From Actinomyces sp. HMSC035G02 (GTDB lineage Bacteria > Actinomycetota > Actinomycetes > Actinomycetales > Actinomycetaceae): a DNA stretch of 18,999 nucleotides. Positions 6,747 through 14,700 of the stretch are shown here, piece by piece (positions within the stretch are counted from its first letter, which is position 1; the number at the start of each line of letters is the position of its first letter). The stretch covers positions 1-18,999 of the forward strand of contig KV835912.1 of NCBI GenBank assembly GCA_001838165.1, given 5' to 3'. A program made the translations under genes and the position numbers. The notes below the pieces were generated by a model that worked only from the letters and a program-made list of their open reading frames with translations, made no database searches and was not told the origin of the DNA.

Positions 6747-7817
6747 TCATCCTTCGACGGCTTGGGGGACGGCGTTGCTGTGGTCGACCTGGGCGCTCTT
6801 GGCGCGCATCGTTCGCGTGCTGCGCTTTGCGGCGAGCGCTTGGATGCCGACACCGGCGACGAGGAGCAGGCCGACGGCGGCGCGCTGCCAGGCGCTGGGC
6901 ACGCCGATGAGGATCAGCGAGTTGTTGATGAGCTGGACGAGCAGCACACCGAGGATCGTTCCGCGCACGGACCCGCGTCCGCCGAAGATCGATGCGCCTC
7001 CGAGGACGACGGCGGCGATGATGTCGAGTTCGTGGCCGACGAGTTCCTGGGGGTTGGCGGACCTGCCGAGGATCATATAGACCATGCCGGCGGTTGCGGC
7101 GAGGGTTCCGGCGATGACGTACACCCAGATTTGGGTGCGTTTGACGTTGATGCCGGCTCGGTGGGCGGATTCGGTGTCGCCGCCGATCGCGTAGATTGCG
7201 CGCCCGAACATGGTCCGGCTGAGCACCAGCGCGATGACGATCGCGAGGATGATGGCCGGGATGATCATGGAGTGCAGCAGCGCGACGCCCGTCGATGTTT
7301 CGACGGAGACGAGGTTCGCGGTCGAGGCCGACGCCATGCCCTCGGGCAGTTGGGCGATGTACTTGGAGCCGATGTACGCCAGGAGGAAGCCTTGGAAGAT
7401 TCCCTGGGTGCCGAGCGTGACGATGAGGGTCGGGAGCTTGAACCTGGAGATCAGGTAGCCGTTGAGCAGGCCGAGGAGTGCTCCGATGGCCAGTGCCATC
7501 GCGAAGGATCCGACGAGGCCGATGTTGATTCCTCGGCTCAGCTGGAACACGATCGTGGCGTAGGAGGCGAACGAGGCGATGGCCGCGAAGGACACGTCGA
7601 TGCCGCCGGAGATGATGACGAGGAGGACGCCCAGCGCGTAGATCATCGGGACGATGGAGGAACGCAGAAGGGAGAAGAGCGTCGAGACCGTGAAGAACGC
7701 GGGGCTGATCGCGGACATGATGATGGTCAGGAGGACCAGGACGGATAGGACGATTCCTTCACGGTTGGGTCCCCAGATCCAGCGCAGGACGCGCCGTGCG
7801 ACGGTATTCATGTTCAT
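6747..7817 (-). CDS. RbsC-type sugar ABC transporter permease (first permease)
   Basis: This 356-aa inner-membrane permease is of the same BPD_transp_2 family as its downstream neighbour. The VLLVIISGGIDVSFAAIASFAS segment near residues 60-82 is the family's conserved motif. TLGTQGIFQGFLLAY lies near 135-150, and VVLGGASIFGGRGSVRGTILG near 290-310 is the glycine-rich cytoplasmic loop that docks on the ATPase. Eight to ten hydrophobic helices are apparent. The start at 7817 overlaps the ATPase stop by four bases (ATGA); a second ATG two codons later is possible, and the ribosome-binding site is weak (AGAAAGATGG), suggesting reliance on coupling. The stop overlaps the alternative first ATG of the next permease. 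It forms the membrane half of the importer with the gene at 5653-6741. Confidence 0.92.
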   Translation of the reverse strand: MNMNTVARRVLRWIWGPNREGIVLSVLVLLTIIMSAISPAFFTVSTLFSLLRSSIVPMIYALGVLLVIISGGIDVSFAAIASFASYATIVFQLSRGINIGLVGSFAMALAIGALLGLLNGYLISRFKLPTLIVTLGTQGIFQGFLLAYIGSKYIAQLPEGMASASTANLVSVETSTGVALLHSMIIPAIILAIVIALVLSRTMFGRAIYAIGGDTESAHRAGINVKRTQIWVYVIAGTLAATAGMVYMILGRSANPQELVGHELDIIAAVVLGGASIFGGRGSVRGTILGVLLVQLINNSLILIGVPSAWQRAAVGLLLVAGVGIQALAAKRSTRTMRAKSAQVDHSNAVPQAVEG

Positions 7818-9358
7818 GACACGACCATCTTTCTAATCGTTCGAGCATCGACGTCCTCGCCGGCCAGTTCGGCGGCAATGTGGCCGCCCTTGGTGATGAG
7901 CACTCGATGGCAGCAGGAGACGAGTTCCGGCGCGTCGTCGGAGATGATGACGATGGCCATGCCGGCTTCCGCTTGTTCGCGCAGGATGTCGAGGATCTCG
8001 GCTTTAGAGCCGACGTCGACGCCGACCGTGGGCCCGTTGAGGATGAGGACCTTGGGGTTGCGCGCGAGCCACTTCGCGAGGACGACGCGCTGGGCGTTGC
8101 CGCCGGACAGGGATCGCACGGGGGCGAGGACGTCGGGGGCTTTGATGCGCAGCGACTCGAAGTAGTGGGCGATGGTTTGGCGGATCTTGTCTTTGCGCAG
8201 CGTGTTGAGTTTCGAGGTGTGGTGGTCGATGGACGCGGCGATGACGTTGTCGGCGATCGACTTGTCGAGGAAGAGGCCCTCGGTGAGTCGGTCTTCGGGG
8301 ACGTATCCGATGTGGGCCTTGATGGCCTGTCCGATGGAGCCCAGCTCGACGTGTTCGCCGTCGATGTAGACGCGTCCGGAGTCTATGGGCAGGAGGCCGA
8401 AGAGGGCCTGGGCGATTTCGGTACGGCCGGATCCGAGGAGCCCGGTGATGCCGAGGATTTCGCCCTTCTTCACGGAGAAGCTAACGTCCTCGAAGCCACC
8501 CTGGGAGGTGAGGGATTCGACGCGCAGGCGCTCCTCGGCGTCCTCCGCGAGGGGCGGGACGCGTCGGCTCTGGTCGAGTTCCTTGCCGGTCATGTAGTGG
8601 GTGATCTTCTCGCGGTCGAGGTCTTCGACCGGTGAATCGATGACGTTGCGTCCCGATCGCATGATGGTGACGCGCTGCGAAATCGCCATGACCTCGTCGA
8701 GCTTGTGCGACACGAAGATGAGGGCGACGCCCTGCGCGCTCAGCTTTTCGACGACCATGAACAGGCGCGCGACCTCACGCTGGGTGAGGGCGGTCGTCGG
8801 CTCGTCCATGATGAGGAGCTTCGCGTTGCCGGCCAGGGCGCGGCAGATGGCGGTGAGCTGCTTGTCCGCGACGGAGAGCTGTTCGACGTCGGCGTCGAGC
8901 GGGAGCGGGACGCCGAGGCGCTCAACGATCTGCGCGGCCTGCTTCTTCGCGTTCGTGGAGCTGAAGAACTTCTTCTTTTCCGTGACCGAGGAGGTCATCA
9001 TGATGTTCTCGGCGACCGTCAGGTTCGAGAACAGGCTGAAGTCCTGGTAGATGACCTGGATGCCGGCGTCCATGGCGCTCAGCGGCGTCAGCGAGGAGAC
9101 GGTGTGACCATCGATGAGGATGCGTCCCGCGTCGGGCGCGTGCACTCCGGAGATGACTTTGATGAGAGTGGACTTTCCACAGCCATTCTCGCCGGCCAGG
9201 CACAGCACTTCTCCCGGCCAGACGGCCATGTTGACGCCATCGAGGGCGCGAACACCGCCGAAGTTCTTGACGATATCCCGAACCTCTAGAAAGGGGTTCT
9301 CCTGCACGCTGACGCCTTCTCCGTGGGGGCGCGGTGCTTCATCCACATTGCTGCGCAT
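7814..9358 (-). CDS. RbsA-type ABC transporter ATPase with two nucleotide-binding domains
   Basis: This 514-aa peripheral membrane ATPase has tandem ABC domains of the RbsA/MglA class. Domain 1 has Walker A GENGCGKST at 56-64, Q-loop YQD at 104-106, a signature-like LSVADKQL at 161-168, Walker B LLIMDEPTTA at 181-190, and switch H218. Domain 2 has Walker A-like GLLGSGRTE at 306-314, a good signature LSGGNAQRV at 417-425, and LILNGPTVGVDVG at 438-450 where canonical Walker B reads LDEPT. Domain 2 therefore lacks both the Walker A lysine (R312) and the D-E of Walker B, so domain 1 is likely the main hydrolytic half. The lysine change is usual in RbsA second domains; the N-G pair is less standard. 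ATG 9358 is preceded by AAGGAGAG. The gene is separated from the binding-protein gene by 91 bases holding a strong hairpin. Confidence 0.92.
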   Translation of the reverse strand: MRSNVDEAPRPHGEGVSVQENPFLEVRDIVKNFGGVRALDGVNMAVWPGEVLCLAGENGCGKSTLIKVISGVHAPDAGRILIDGHTVSSLTPLSAMDAGIQVIYQDFSLFSNLTVAENIMMTSSVTEKKKFFSSTNAKKQAAQIVERLGVPLPLDADVEQLSVADKQLTAICRALAGNAKLLIMDEPTTALTQREVARLFMVVEKLSAQGVALIFVSHKLDEVMAISQRVTIMRSGRNVIDSPVEDLDREKITHYMTGKELDQSRRVPPLAEDAEERLRVESLTSQGGFEDVSFSVKKGEILGITGLLGSGRTEIAQALFGLLPIDSGRVYIDGEHVELGSIGQAIKAHIGYVPEDRLTEGLFLDKSIADNVIAASIDHHTSKLNTLRKDKIRQTIAHYFESLRIKAPDVLAPVRSLSGGNAQRVVLAKWLARNPKVLILNGPTVGVDVGSKAEILDILREQAEAGMAIVIISDDAPELVSCCHRVLITKGGHIAAELAGEDVDARTIRKMVVS

Positions 9359-9406
9359 GTGCTCTCCTTCGAGTGTCTTGTCGACTGCGCTGTCGTGGGA
9401 CGCCCG

Positions 9407-9441
9407 CCCCGGCCTCGTGCCGATGTGTCACGAGGCCGGGG
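9407..9441 (-). promoter_or_regulatory. Intercistronic 13-bp stem-loop between binding-protein and ATPase genes
   Basis: CCCCGGCCTCGTG at 9407-9419 is perfectly complementary to CACGAGGCCGGGG at 9429-9441, with a 9-base loop. It begins 9 bases after the stop of the solute-binding protein gene in the direction of transcription and ends about 48 bases before the ATPase start. No T-run follows, so it is more likely a partial attenuator or a 3'-end stabiliser than a full terminator. Such hairpins commonly keep binding-protein mRNA in excess over the transporter genes. Confidence 0.8.
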
Positions 9442-9449
9442 CTGCGTGA

Positions 9450-10496
9450 TCAGAAGTCGTAGTTCTTCGCTTGCTCGGCGTCCGCGGCAATCTGGGCGTT
9501 GCCGACCCAGACGTTGTCGTAGCCGTCGAGCTTGTGGAGGTTGTTGTAACCCTCGATGCCAAGGTCCGTGCCTTCGGTGATGGTGCCGCCGTCAGCGAGG
9601 ATCTTCGCAATCTGCAGCTGGGCCTTGCCGGCGAGGGCGGGATCCCAGAAGAAGATCTTGTCGATGGATCCGGTGGCCAGGTACTTCGCGGAGGCCGAGG
9701 GGATGGAGGTGCCCATGACGCAGACCTGATCGGACAGGCCGGCCTCTTCGATCGCGCGGGCGATGCCGGGCACGTCGTTACCGGCGGAGCCCTGGAAGGC
9801 CTTGATGTCCGGGTACTTGCCGAGGACTTCCTTGGCCTTCTCGTATGCGGCCGTCTCGTTGTCCGTGGACTCGATGGGCGTCTCGACGCGCTCCATGCCG
9901 GGGAAGTTCTTCTGCTGGTAGTCGTAGGCGGCCTCGACCCATTCCATGTGGGTCTTGGCAGTCAGACCACCGACGAACTGCACGTACTTGCCGGTGCCGC
10001 CCGTGCACTCCCCGATGTTCTTCATGATGTCGACGCCGTAGGAGGCGTTGTCGAATGCCTCGATGTCCACGTCAACGTTCTTGATGCCGGTCGCCTCGTG
10101 AGAGACCACCTTGATGCCCTGTGCCCGCGCCTGTTCGAGGACGGAGGACAGTGCCTCGGGCGAGTTGGGAACGACGGTGATGGCGACCGGCTTCTGCGCG
10201 ATCAGGTCCTGGATGATCTGGATCTGCTTTTCCGGCGCGACGTCAGTTCCACCCTCCGTTCGCGTGTCGTATCCGTTCTCGGCGCCCCATTCCTTGACGC
10301 CCACGTCCATGCGATCAAACCATGCGATGCCCTTGACCTTGACGACGGTGACCATCGTCTTGCTGGAATCACCCGCGGCGGAGCCGGTGTTTGATGAGGA
10401 GCTATCACCTGCCGTCCCACCGACGGTCGAGCAGGCAGTCAGAGCAAGCATCGATGCAATAGACACCGATGCTGCCGTCAGTCTTCCGATCTTCAT
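9450..10496 (-). CDS. Sugar ABC transporter solute-binding lipoprotein
   Basis: This 348-aa precursor has a lipoprotein signal: positively charged MKIGR, a hydrophobic core, and lipobox LTAC with the modified cysteine at 22. A Ser/Gly-rich linker follows. The mature part is a Peripla_BP_4-type (ribose/LsrB/RhaS-like) two-lobe binding protein. Visible landmarks are VKGIAWFDRMDVGVKEWG, VPNSPEALSSVLEQARAQGIKVVSHE, GNDVPGIARAIEEAGL, the pocket-edge IFFWDPALAGKAQ, and the LsrB-like ending NYDF. ATG 10496 is chosen because it gives the signal peptide and has GAGGAA about 7 bases upstream; the open frame continues upstream to 10817 but that part lacks coding character. It captures the sugar outside the membrane for the ATPase/permease complex downstream. 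It is the first gene of the operon, behind the promoter at 10594-10622. Confidence 0.92.
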   Translation of the reverse strand: MKIGRLTAASVSIASMLALTACSTVGGTAGDSSSSNTGSAAGDSSKTMVTVVKVKGIAWFDRMDVGVKEWGAENGYDTRTEGGTDVAPEKQIQIIQDLIAQKPVAITVVPNSPEALSSVLEQARAQGIKVVSHEATGIKNVDVDIEAFDNASYGVDIMKNIGECTGGTGKYVQFVGGLTAKTHMEWVEAAYDYQQKNFPGMERVETPIESTDNETAAYEKAKEVLGKYPDIKAFQGSAGNDVPGIARAIEEAGLSDQVCVMGTSIPSASAKYLATGSIDKIFFWDPALAGKAQLQIAKILADGGTITEGTDLGIEGYNNLHKLDGYDNVWVGNAQIAADAEQAKNYDF

Positions 10497-10593
10497 GTCG
10501 TCACTTCCTCGTGATCTAGTTGTCGGACGTTCCGGGTTCGCCATCTCCTGCGATGACGCACGCATCATGGCGTGACCCGCGTCGCAATCACTT

Positions 10594-10622
10594 ACATTAC
10601 ACGCGGTTTCGCGCAGTGGCAA
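10594..10622 (-). promoter_or_regulatory. Sigma-70-type promoter of the sugar operon
   Basis: Read on the minus strand, TTGCCA (10622-10617) and TAATGT (10599-10594) are separated by exactly 17 bases, a near-consensus housekeeping promoter. Transcription would begin near 10587, about 90 bases before the binding-protein start. One copy of the TTTCGCGCA repeat lies between the two boxes and another just upstream of the -35 box, which is the layout expected for repression. Confidence 0.65.
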
Positions 10623-10636
10623 CTCGCTTTCGCGCA
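10607..10636. promoter_or_regulatory. Tandem TTTCGCGCA operator candidates
   Basis: TTTCGCGCA occurs at 10607-10615 and again at 10628-10636. The start-to-start distance is 21 bases, two helical turns, so both copies face the same side of the DNA. The first lies inside the spacer of the operon promoter and the second abuts its -35 box. DeoR-family repressors often bind repeated short T/C/G-rich half-sites, so the neighbouring regulator is the natural candidate. A related CGCGCA recurs at 10674-10679. Confidence 0.55.
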
Positions 10637-10755
10637 TATCTGACGGCTTGATTCGCCGATAACTGCTCACGGGCGCGCAGCCCAACGCACGGTTATACGC
10701 AAATGCTGAGCGAAAAACGCCCCTGTGGACTGGTGATTTAGGCAAATGCCCTCGT

Positions 10756-10771
10756 TGCGCGGTATCGCGCA
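10756..10771. promoter_or_regulatory. Palindrome TGCGCG-GTAT-CGCGCA, candidate operator
   Basis: Two perfect 6-base arms, TGCGCG and CGCGCA, flank GTAT, and a near copy TTCGCGC follows at 10774-10780. The arms match the core of the tandem repeats near the operon promoter. The palindrome lies 120 bases before the regulator's start, where it could mediate autoregulation or a loop with the promoter-proximal sites. The binding protein is inferred. Confidence 0.5.
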
Positions 10772-10890
10772 CATTCGCGCCGAAAGTTCGGTACAGTGTC
10801 AAGCGGGCGGCGATCACGATGCACCATTGCGAGCATCATTTTTCCCCTAGCCGCACCCCGCGTAGACCATAGCCAGCAGAAGGAACCATC

Positions 10891-11640
10891 GTGACCCGGC
10901 AAGACACCATTGTCTCCATGATTGAGGCAACAGGCTTCGAGACCGTGTCCTCCTTGGCAGAGGCTCTCGACGTCAATGTGTCAACCATCCGCAGGGACCT
11001 GGAGCACCTGGCCGAGGCCGGCCTCGTGCGCCGCACCCACGGTGGCGCAATCCCGATCCCCCAGGACGAGGACACCGAGGAGTTCCTACAGGATTCCCCG
11101 AACCGCGCGGAAAAGCGTGCGATCGGCCCGGCCATGGCGGAGCGCATCCTGGACGGCCAGTCCGTGTTCATCGATTCGGGGTCGACGTGCCTCGAGGTGG
11201 CTCGGGCGCTCGACGCACGCCGCGTGACCGTGGTGACGCACGATCTGCTGGTGGGCCTCGAGATTCTGAAGAAGCCTTCCCTGAACCTGGTATTCGTGGG
11301 CGGCGAGCTGCTGCCGAACCGGACCCACATGTGGGGGCCGACCGCCATCGATCAGCTGGAGCACATCCGCGTCAACACGGCTGTTTTCGGCGCGAATTCG
11401 GTGATGGAGGACGGCATTTACGCGTCCACCGGCTATTCGATCGAGCTGCAGCAGAAGGTCCGCTCGATCGCGTCGACCGCCTACTTCGTCGCGGATTCGA
11501 CGAAGTTCGGCCGCAACGCCCTGTACAAGGTCCTCGGCATCGACGCGTTCACGGCAGGCATCACCGACTCGCTCCTCTCCCCCATCTCGGCGGCGGCCTA
11601 CCCGATCCCCCTCATCCGGGCTGAGGTCGCGCAGGGGTAA
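10891..11640 (+). CDS. DeoR/GlpR-family transcriptional regulator
   Basis: This 249-aa protein has a DeoR N-terminal winged helix-turn-helix (about residues 5-52). It contains the family signature running from SSLAEALDVNVSTIRRDLEHL into LVRRTHGGA. The C-terminal DeoRC sensor domain follows, with DSGSTCLEVARAL near 99-111, VVTHDLLVGLEIL near 115-127, FVGGELLPNRTHMWGP near 135-150, and VADSTKFG near 200. In the family this domain binds phosphorylated sugar intermediates, which relieves repression. GTG 10891 is the start, with AGAAGGA about 7 bases upstream. It is divergent from the importer/kinase operon, so regulation of that operon by the DhaKL product is the natural inference. The repeated TGCGCG/CGCGCA half-sites between them are candidate operators. 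High-GC codon use matches the operon. Confidence 0.9.
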   Translation: MTRQDTIVSMIEATGFETVSSLAEALDVNVSTIRRDLEHLAEAGLVRRTHGGAIPIPQDEDTEEFLQDSPNRAEKRAIGPAMAERILDGQSVFIDSGSTCLEVARALDARRVTVVTHDLLVGLEILKKPSLNLVFVGGELLPNRTHMWGPTAIDQLEHIRVNTAVFGANSVMEDGIYASTGYSIELQQKVRSIASTAYFVADSTKFGRNALYKVLGIDAFTAGITDSLLSPISAAAYPIPLIRAEVAQG

Positions 11641-11733
11641 GGCCCCACGTCACAAGCTCGCACCGCGGGTAAGTCCGCACCCCTGCATTCCTGCAGCAAT
11701 CTCCTTGTACGCACACCGCAGCACCCACCTAGC

Positions 11734-11761
11734 TTGTGTGTCGTAGATTACCCGCTATTCT
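11734..11761 (+). promoter_or_regulatory. Promoter of the defence module, apparently leaderless
   Basis: TTGTGT (11734-11739) and TATTCT (11756-11761) are spaced 16 bases apart. The -10 box ends only 7 bases before ATG 11769, so transcription would start at or next to the start codon. No Shine-Dalgarno sequence lies before that ATG, which fits leaderless translation, common in actinobacteria. The rest of the 11641-11768 gap shows only weak short inverted repeats. Confidence 0.5.
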
Positions 11762-11768
11762 TGGTCGC

Positions 11769-14700
11769 ATGACTGCTGCGCGCGACGACGACTTCATGGC
11801 TCTGCCCGGTATGGAAGCGGATTCCAACGCCCACGACACGGCTCGACACCGCTCGGATGACACGGCCCCGGCCTCCTCCAAGTCCGCGCTGGACGCCCTC
11901 CTGGACGAGTATCGTGCGCGCGCAAAGAGCGAGCGCGAGAAGGGCACGCTCTTCGAGGAACTGACGCGCCAGTTCCTGCTCCACGACGCGCGTTTCGCGC
12001 ACCAGTTCAAGGAGATCTACCTCTGGAGTGAGTGGCCGGAGCGTCGCACGGGCGACACGGGCATCGACCTGGTGGCGATCCCGGTCCGCGACGGCGAGGG
12101 TCCGGTGGCCATTCAGTGCAAGTTCTACGCGCTGGGTCACCGCATTCAGAAGGCGGACATTGACTCGTTCCTGTCGGCGTCGGGCAAGGAGCCGTTCGGC
12201 CGCCGCATCGTCGTGGACACGTCGGGCGCGTCGTGGGGTAAGAACGCGCAGGACGCAATCGAGGGCCAGCAGATCCCGGTCTCCCGCATCACGCTGGCGG
12301 ATCTGCGCGATTCGGACATTGATTGGCGCACGTATTCGCTGGGGTCGACGCAGGCGCCGAAGACCCGCGAGCGCAAGGTTCCGCGCGACCATCAGGTACG
12401 TGCGCGCAGCGCGGTGATGTCGGGCTTCGAGGAGCACGACCGCGGCACGATGGTCATGGCGTGCGGCACGGGTAAGACGTTCACGGCGCTGACGATCGCG
12501 CGCGAGTTCGTGGAGAAGGAGGGCGGCACCGCCCGCATCCTGTTCGCGGTCCCCTCGCTCGCGCTCCTCAAGCAGACGCTGGACGATTGGGCGGCCGAGG
12601 CCGACGGTGCGTTCACGGCGTGGGCGGTGTGTTCGGATACGAAGGTGTCCTCGTCGGCGCGTAACGACACGGCCGAGGAGTCGGCGGTGGACCTGCCGAT
12701 TCCGGCGACGACGGACGGCCAGCGCCTCGCGGACTCCCTGAACGCGAACAACGCGACGGAGGGCTTGCAGGTCGTCTTCGCGACGTATCAGTCGATCGAT
12801 GTCATTCACCGCGCGCAGGAGATCGCGGGCGACGATTGGCGCGATTTCGACCTGATCATCTGCGACGAGGCCCACCGCACGACGGGCGCGACGCTGACGG
12901 GCGAGGACGAGAGCGCGTTCACGAAGATCCACAGCGACGAGTTCATCCGCCGCGCGAAGACCCTGTACATGACGGCGACGCCGCGTATTTTCGCGGAGAA
13001 CGCGAAGAACAGGGCGTCGGAGAAGGACGCGATCCTCACCTCGATGGATGATCAGGACACCTACGGTCCGGTGTTCTTCCGCTTGGGCTTCGGCCAGGCG
13101 GTGAAGGAGAACCTGCTGACGGACTACAAGGTCATCATCCTGACGGTCAGCGAGGAGGAGGTCTCGCAGCACTATCAGGCGATCGCGGAGATGGGCGGTG
13201 AGCTGAACCTCGACACGGCCGCAAAGCTGACGGGCTGCTGGAACGCGCTGGCCAAGCGTAAGAACCGCGGCTCGGACGTGGACTACGGCGAGGATCGCGC
13301 GCCGATGCGCCGCGCCGTGGCCTTCTGCAAGGACATCAAGGCTTCGAAGGCGGTTGCGACGCAGTTCCCGGACCTGGTGAACGGTCCCTTTGGCTTGAGC
13401 GACCTGAGCAACGACGACGCGTCGGATAACCTGCAGGTCGAGTGCCGCCACGTGGACGGCACGATGAACGCGGCGGTGCGTGCGCGCGAGATGGATTGGC
13501 TGACCGAGGGCGCGGGCACGGACGAGGTCCCGGTGTGCCGCATCCTGACGAACGCGCGTTGCCTGAGCGAGGGCGTGGACGTGCCCACGCTGGACGCGGT
13601 GCTGTTCCTGTCGCCGCGCAAGTCGCAGGTGGACGTCATTCAGGCGGTGGGCCGCGTGATGCGGCGCGCGGAGGGTAAGGATTTCGGGTACATCATCCTG
13701 CCCGTGGCGGTGCCGGCGGGCATGGCGCCGGAGCGCGCGCTGGATGACAACAAGCGCTTCCAGGTCGTGTGGCAGGTCCTCAAGGCCCTGCGTGCGCACG
13801 ACGAGCGCCTGGACGCGGCGATTAACTCGATGGAGCTCAACGGCCAGGGCCCGGAGAACATCATTGTCGAGCAGGTCTCGCTCGAGAAGGCGAAGAAGCA
13901 GGACGATCCGCTGGCGGGTTCTGCACCCGATGGGGACGAGGCCGGGGCCGGGTCCTCGGGGTCGGGCGCGGATGGGGTGGCCCAGGGGATCCAGGGTCAG
14001 CTGACGCTGCTGCCCTCGGATTGGAAGGAGTCGGTGTTCGGACGGATCGTGAAGAAGGTGGGCTCGTCTCTGTACTGGGAGGACTGGTCCAAGGACATCG
14101 CGACGGTCGCGGACCGCTACATTCACCTGATCGATCGCCTGCTGGAGGATCCAGAGCGCCAGGACGCGTTCCAGGAGTTCGTAAACGCGCTGCGTGCGAC
14201 GCTGAACCCGGCCGTGGACAACGAGTCCGCGGTGGAGATGCTGGCCCAGCACATCCTGACGGCCCCGCTCTTTGACGCGATGTTCCCGGATCATTCGTTC
14301 TCGAAGCAGAACCCGGTGAGCCGCGCGATGAACACGATCGCCGAAATGCTCACCGATCATTCGATGATCGAGAACGAGCGCCGCGATCTGGATTCCTTCT
14401 ACCGGGCGATGATCGAGCGCATCGAGGCCGTGCATACCCTGACGGGCAAGCAGGAGATCATGCGCACGCTCTACGATCGCTTCTTCTCGCAGGCCTTCCC
14501 ACGCATGAGCGAGCGCCTGGGCATCGTCTTCACGCCCATCGAGGTCGTCGACTTCATCATCCGCAGCGCCGATGACGCGATGCGCACGGCTTTTGGCCAG
14601 AGCCTGGGAGATCCTGGGGTCGCTATCATCGAGCCTTTCGCCGGTACGGGCACCTTCGTGGCGCGCCTGCTGCAGCTGGGCGTCATCCCACCCGAGGCCC

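Larger units (their letters stand above)
10497..10890. other. Divergent regulatory region between the sugar operon and its DeoR-type regulator
   Basis: This 394-base gap has no gene. It contains a minus-strand promoter (10594-10622), two phased TTTCGCGCA repeats (10607-10636), a further CGCGCA at 10674-10679, and a TGCGCG-CGCGCA palindrome (10756-10771). TACAGT at 10792-10797 is a possible plus-strand -10 box for the regulator, but it has no good -35. The distance from promoter to the binding-protein start leaves a leader of about 90 bases on the operon mRNA, in which I see no riboswitch fold. Confidence 0.75.

Noticed and set aside
9450..10496. AI-2 (LsrB-type) quorum-signal uptake for the binding protein and operon
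   Set aside because: The protein resembles LsrB overall (pocket-edge proline, FWD segment, NYDF ending). By eye, however, the LsrB ligand residues D116, D166 and Q167 are replaced (SHE for TWD, THMEW for DQNQW), and no LsrK, LsrF or LsrG is present.
10497..10817. N-terminal extension of the solute-binding protein by about 107 residues
   Set aside because: A lipoprotein signal and ribosome-binding site occur at the internal ATG 10496, and the extension overlaps the promoter and operator repeats without coding character.
11736..11768. GTG 11736 as start of the type ISP gene
   Set aside because: It would lie within the -35 box and has no ribosome-binding site. ATG 11769 fits the -10 spacing for a leaderless start.
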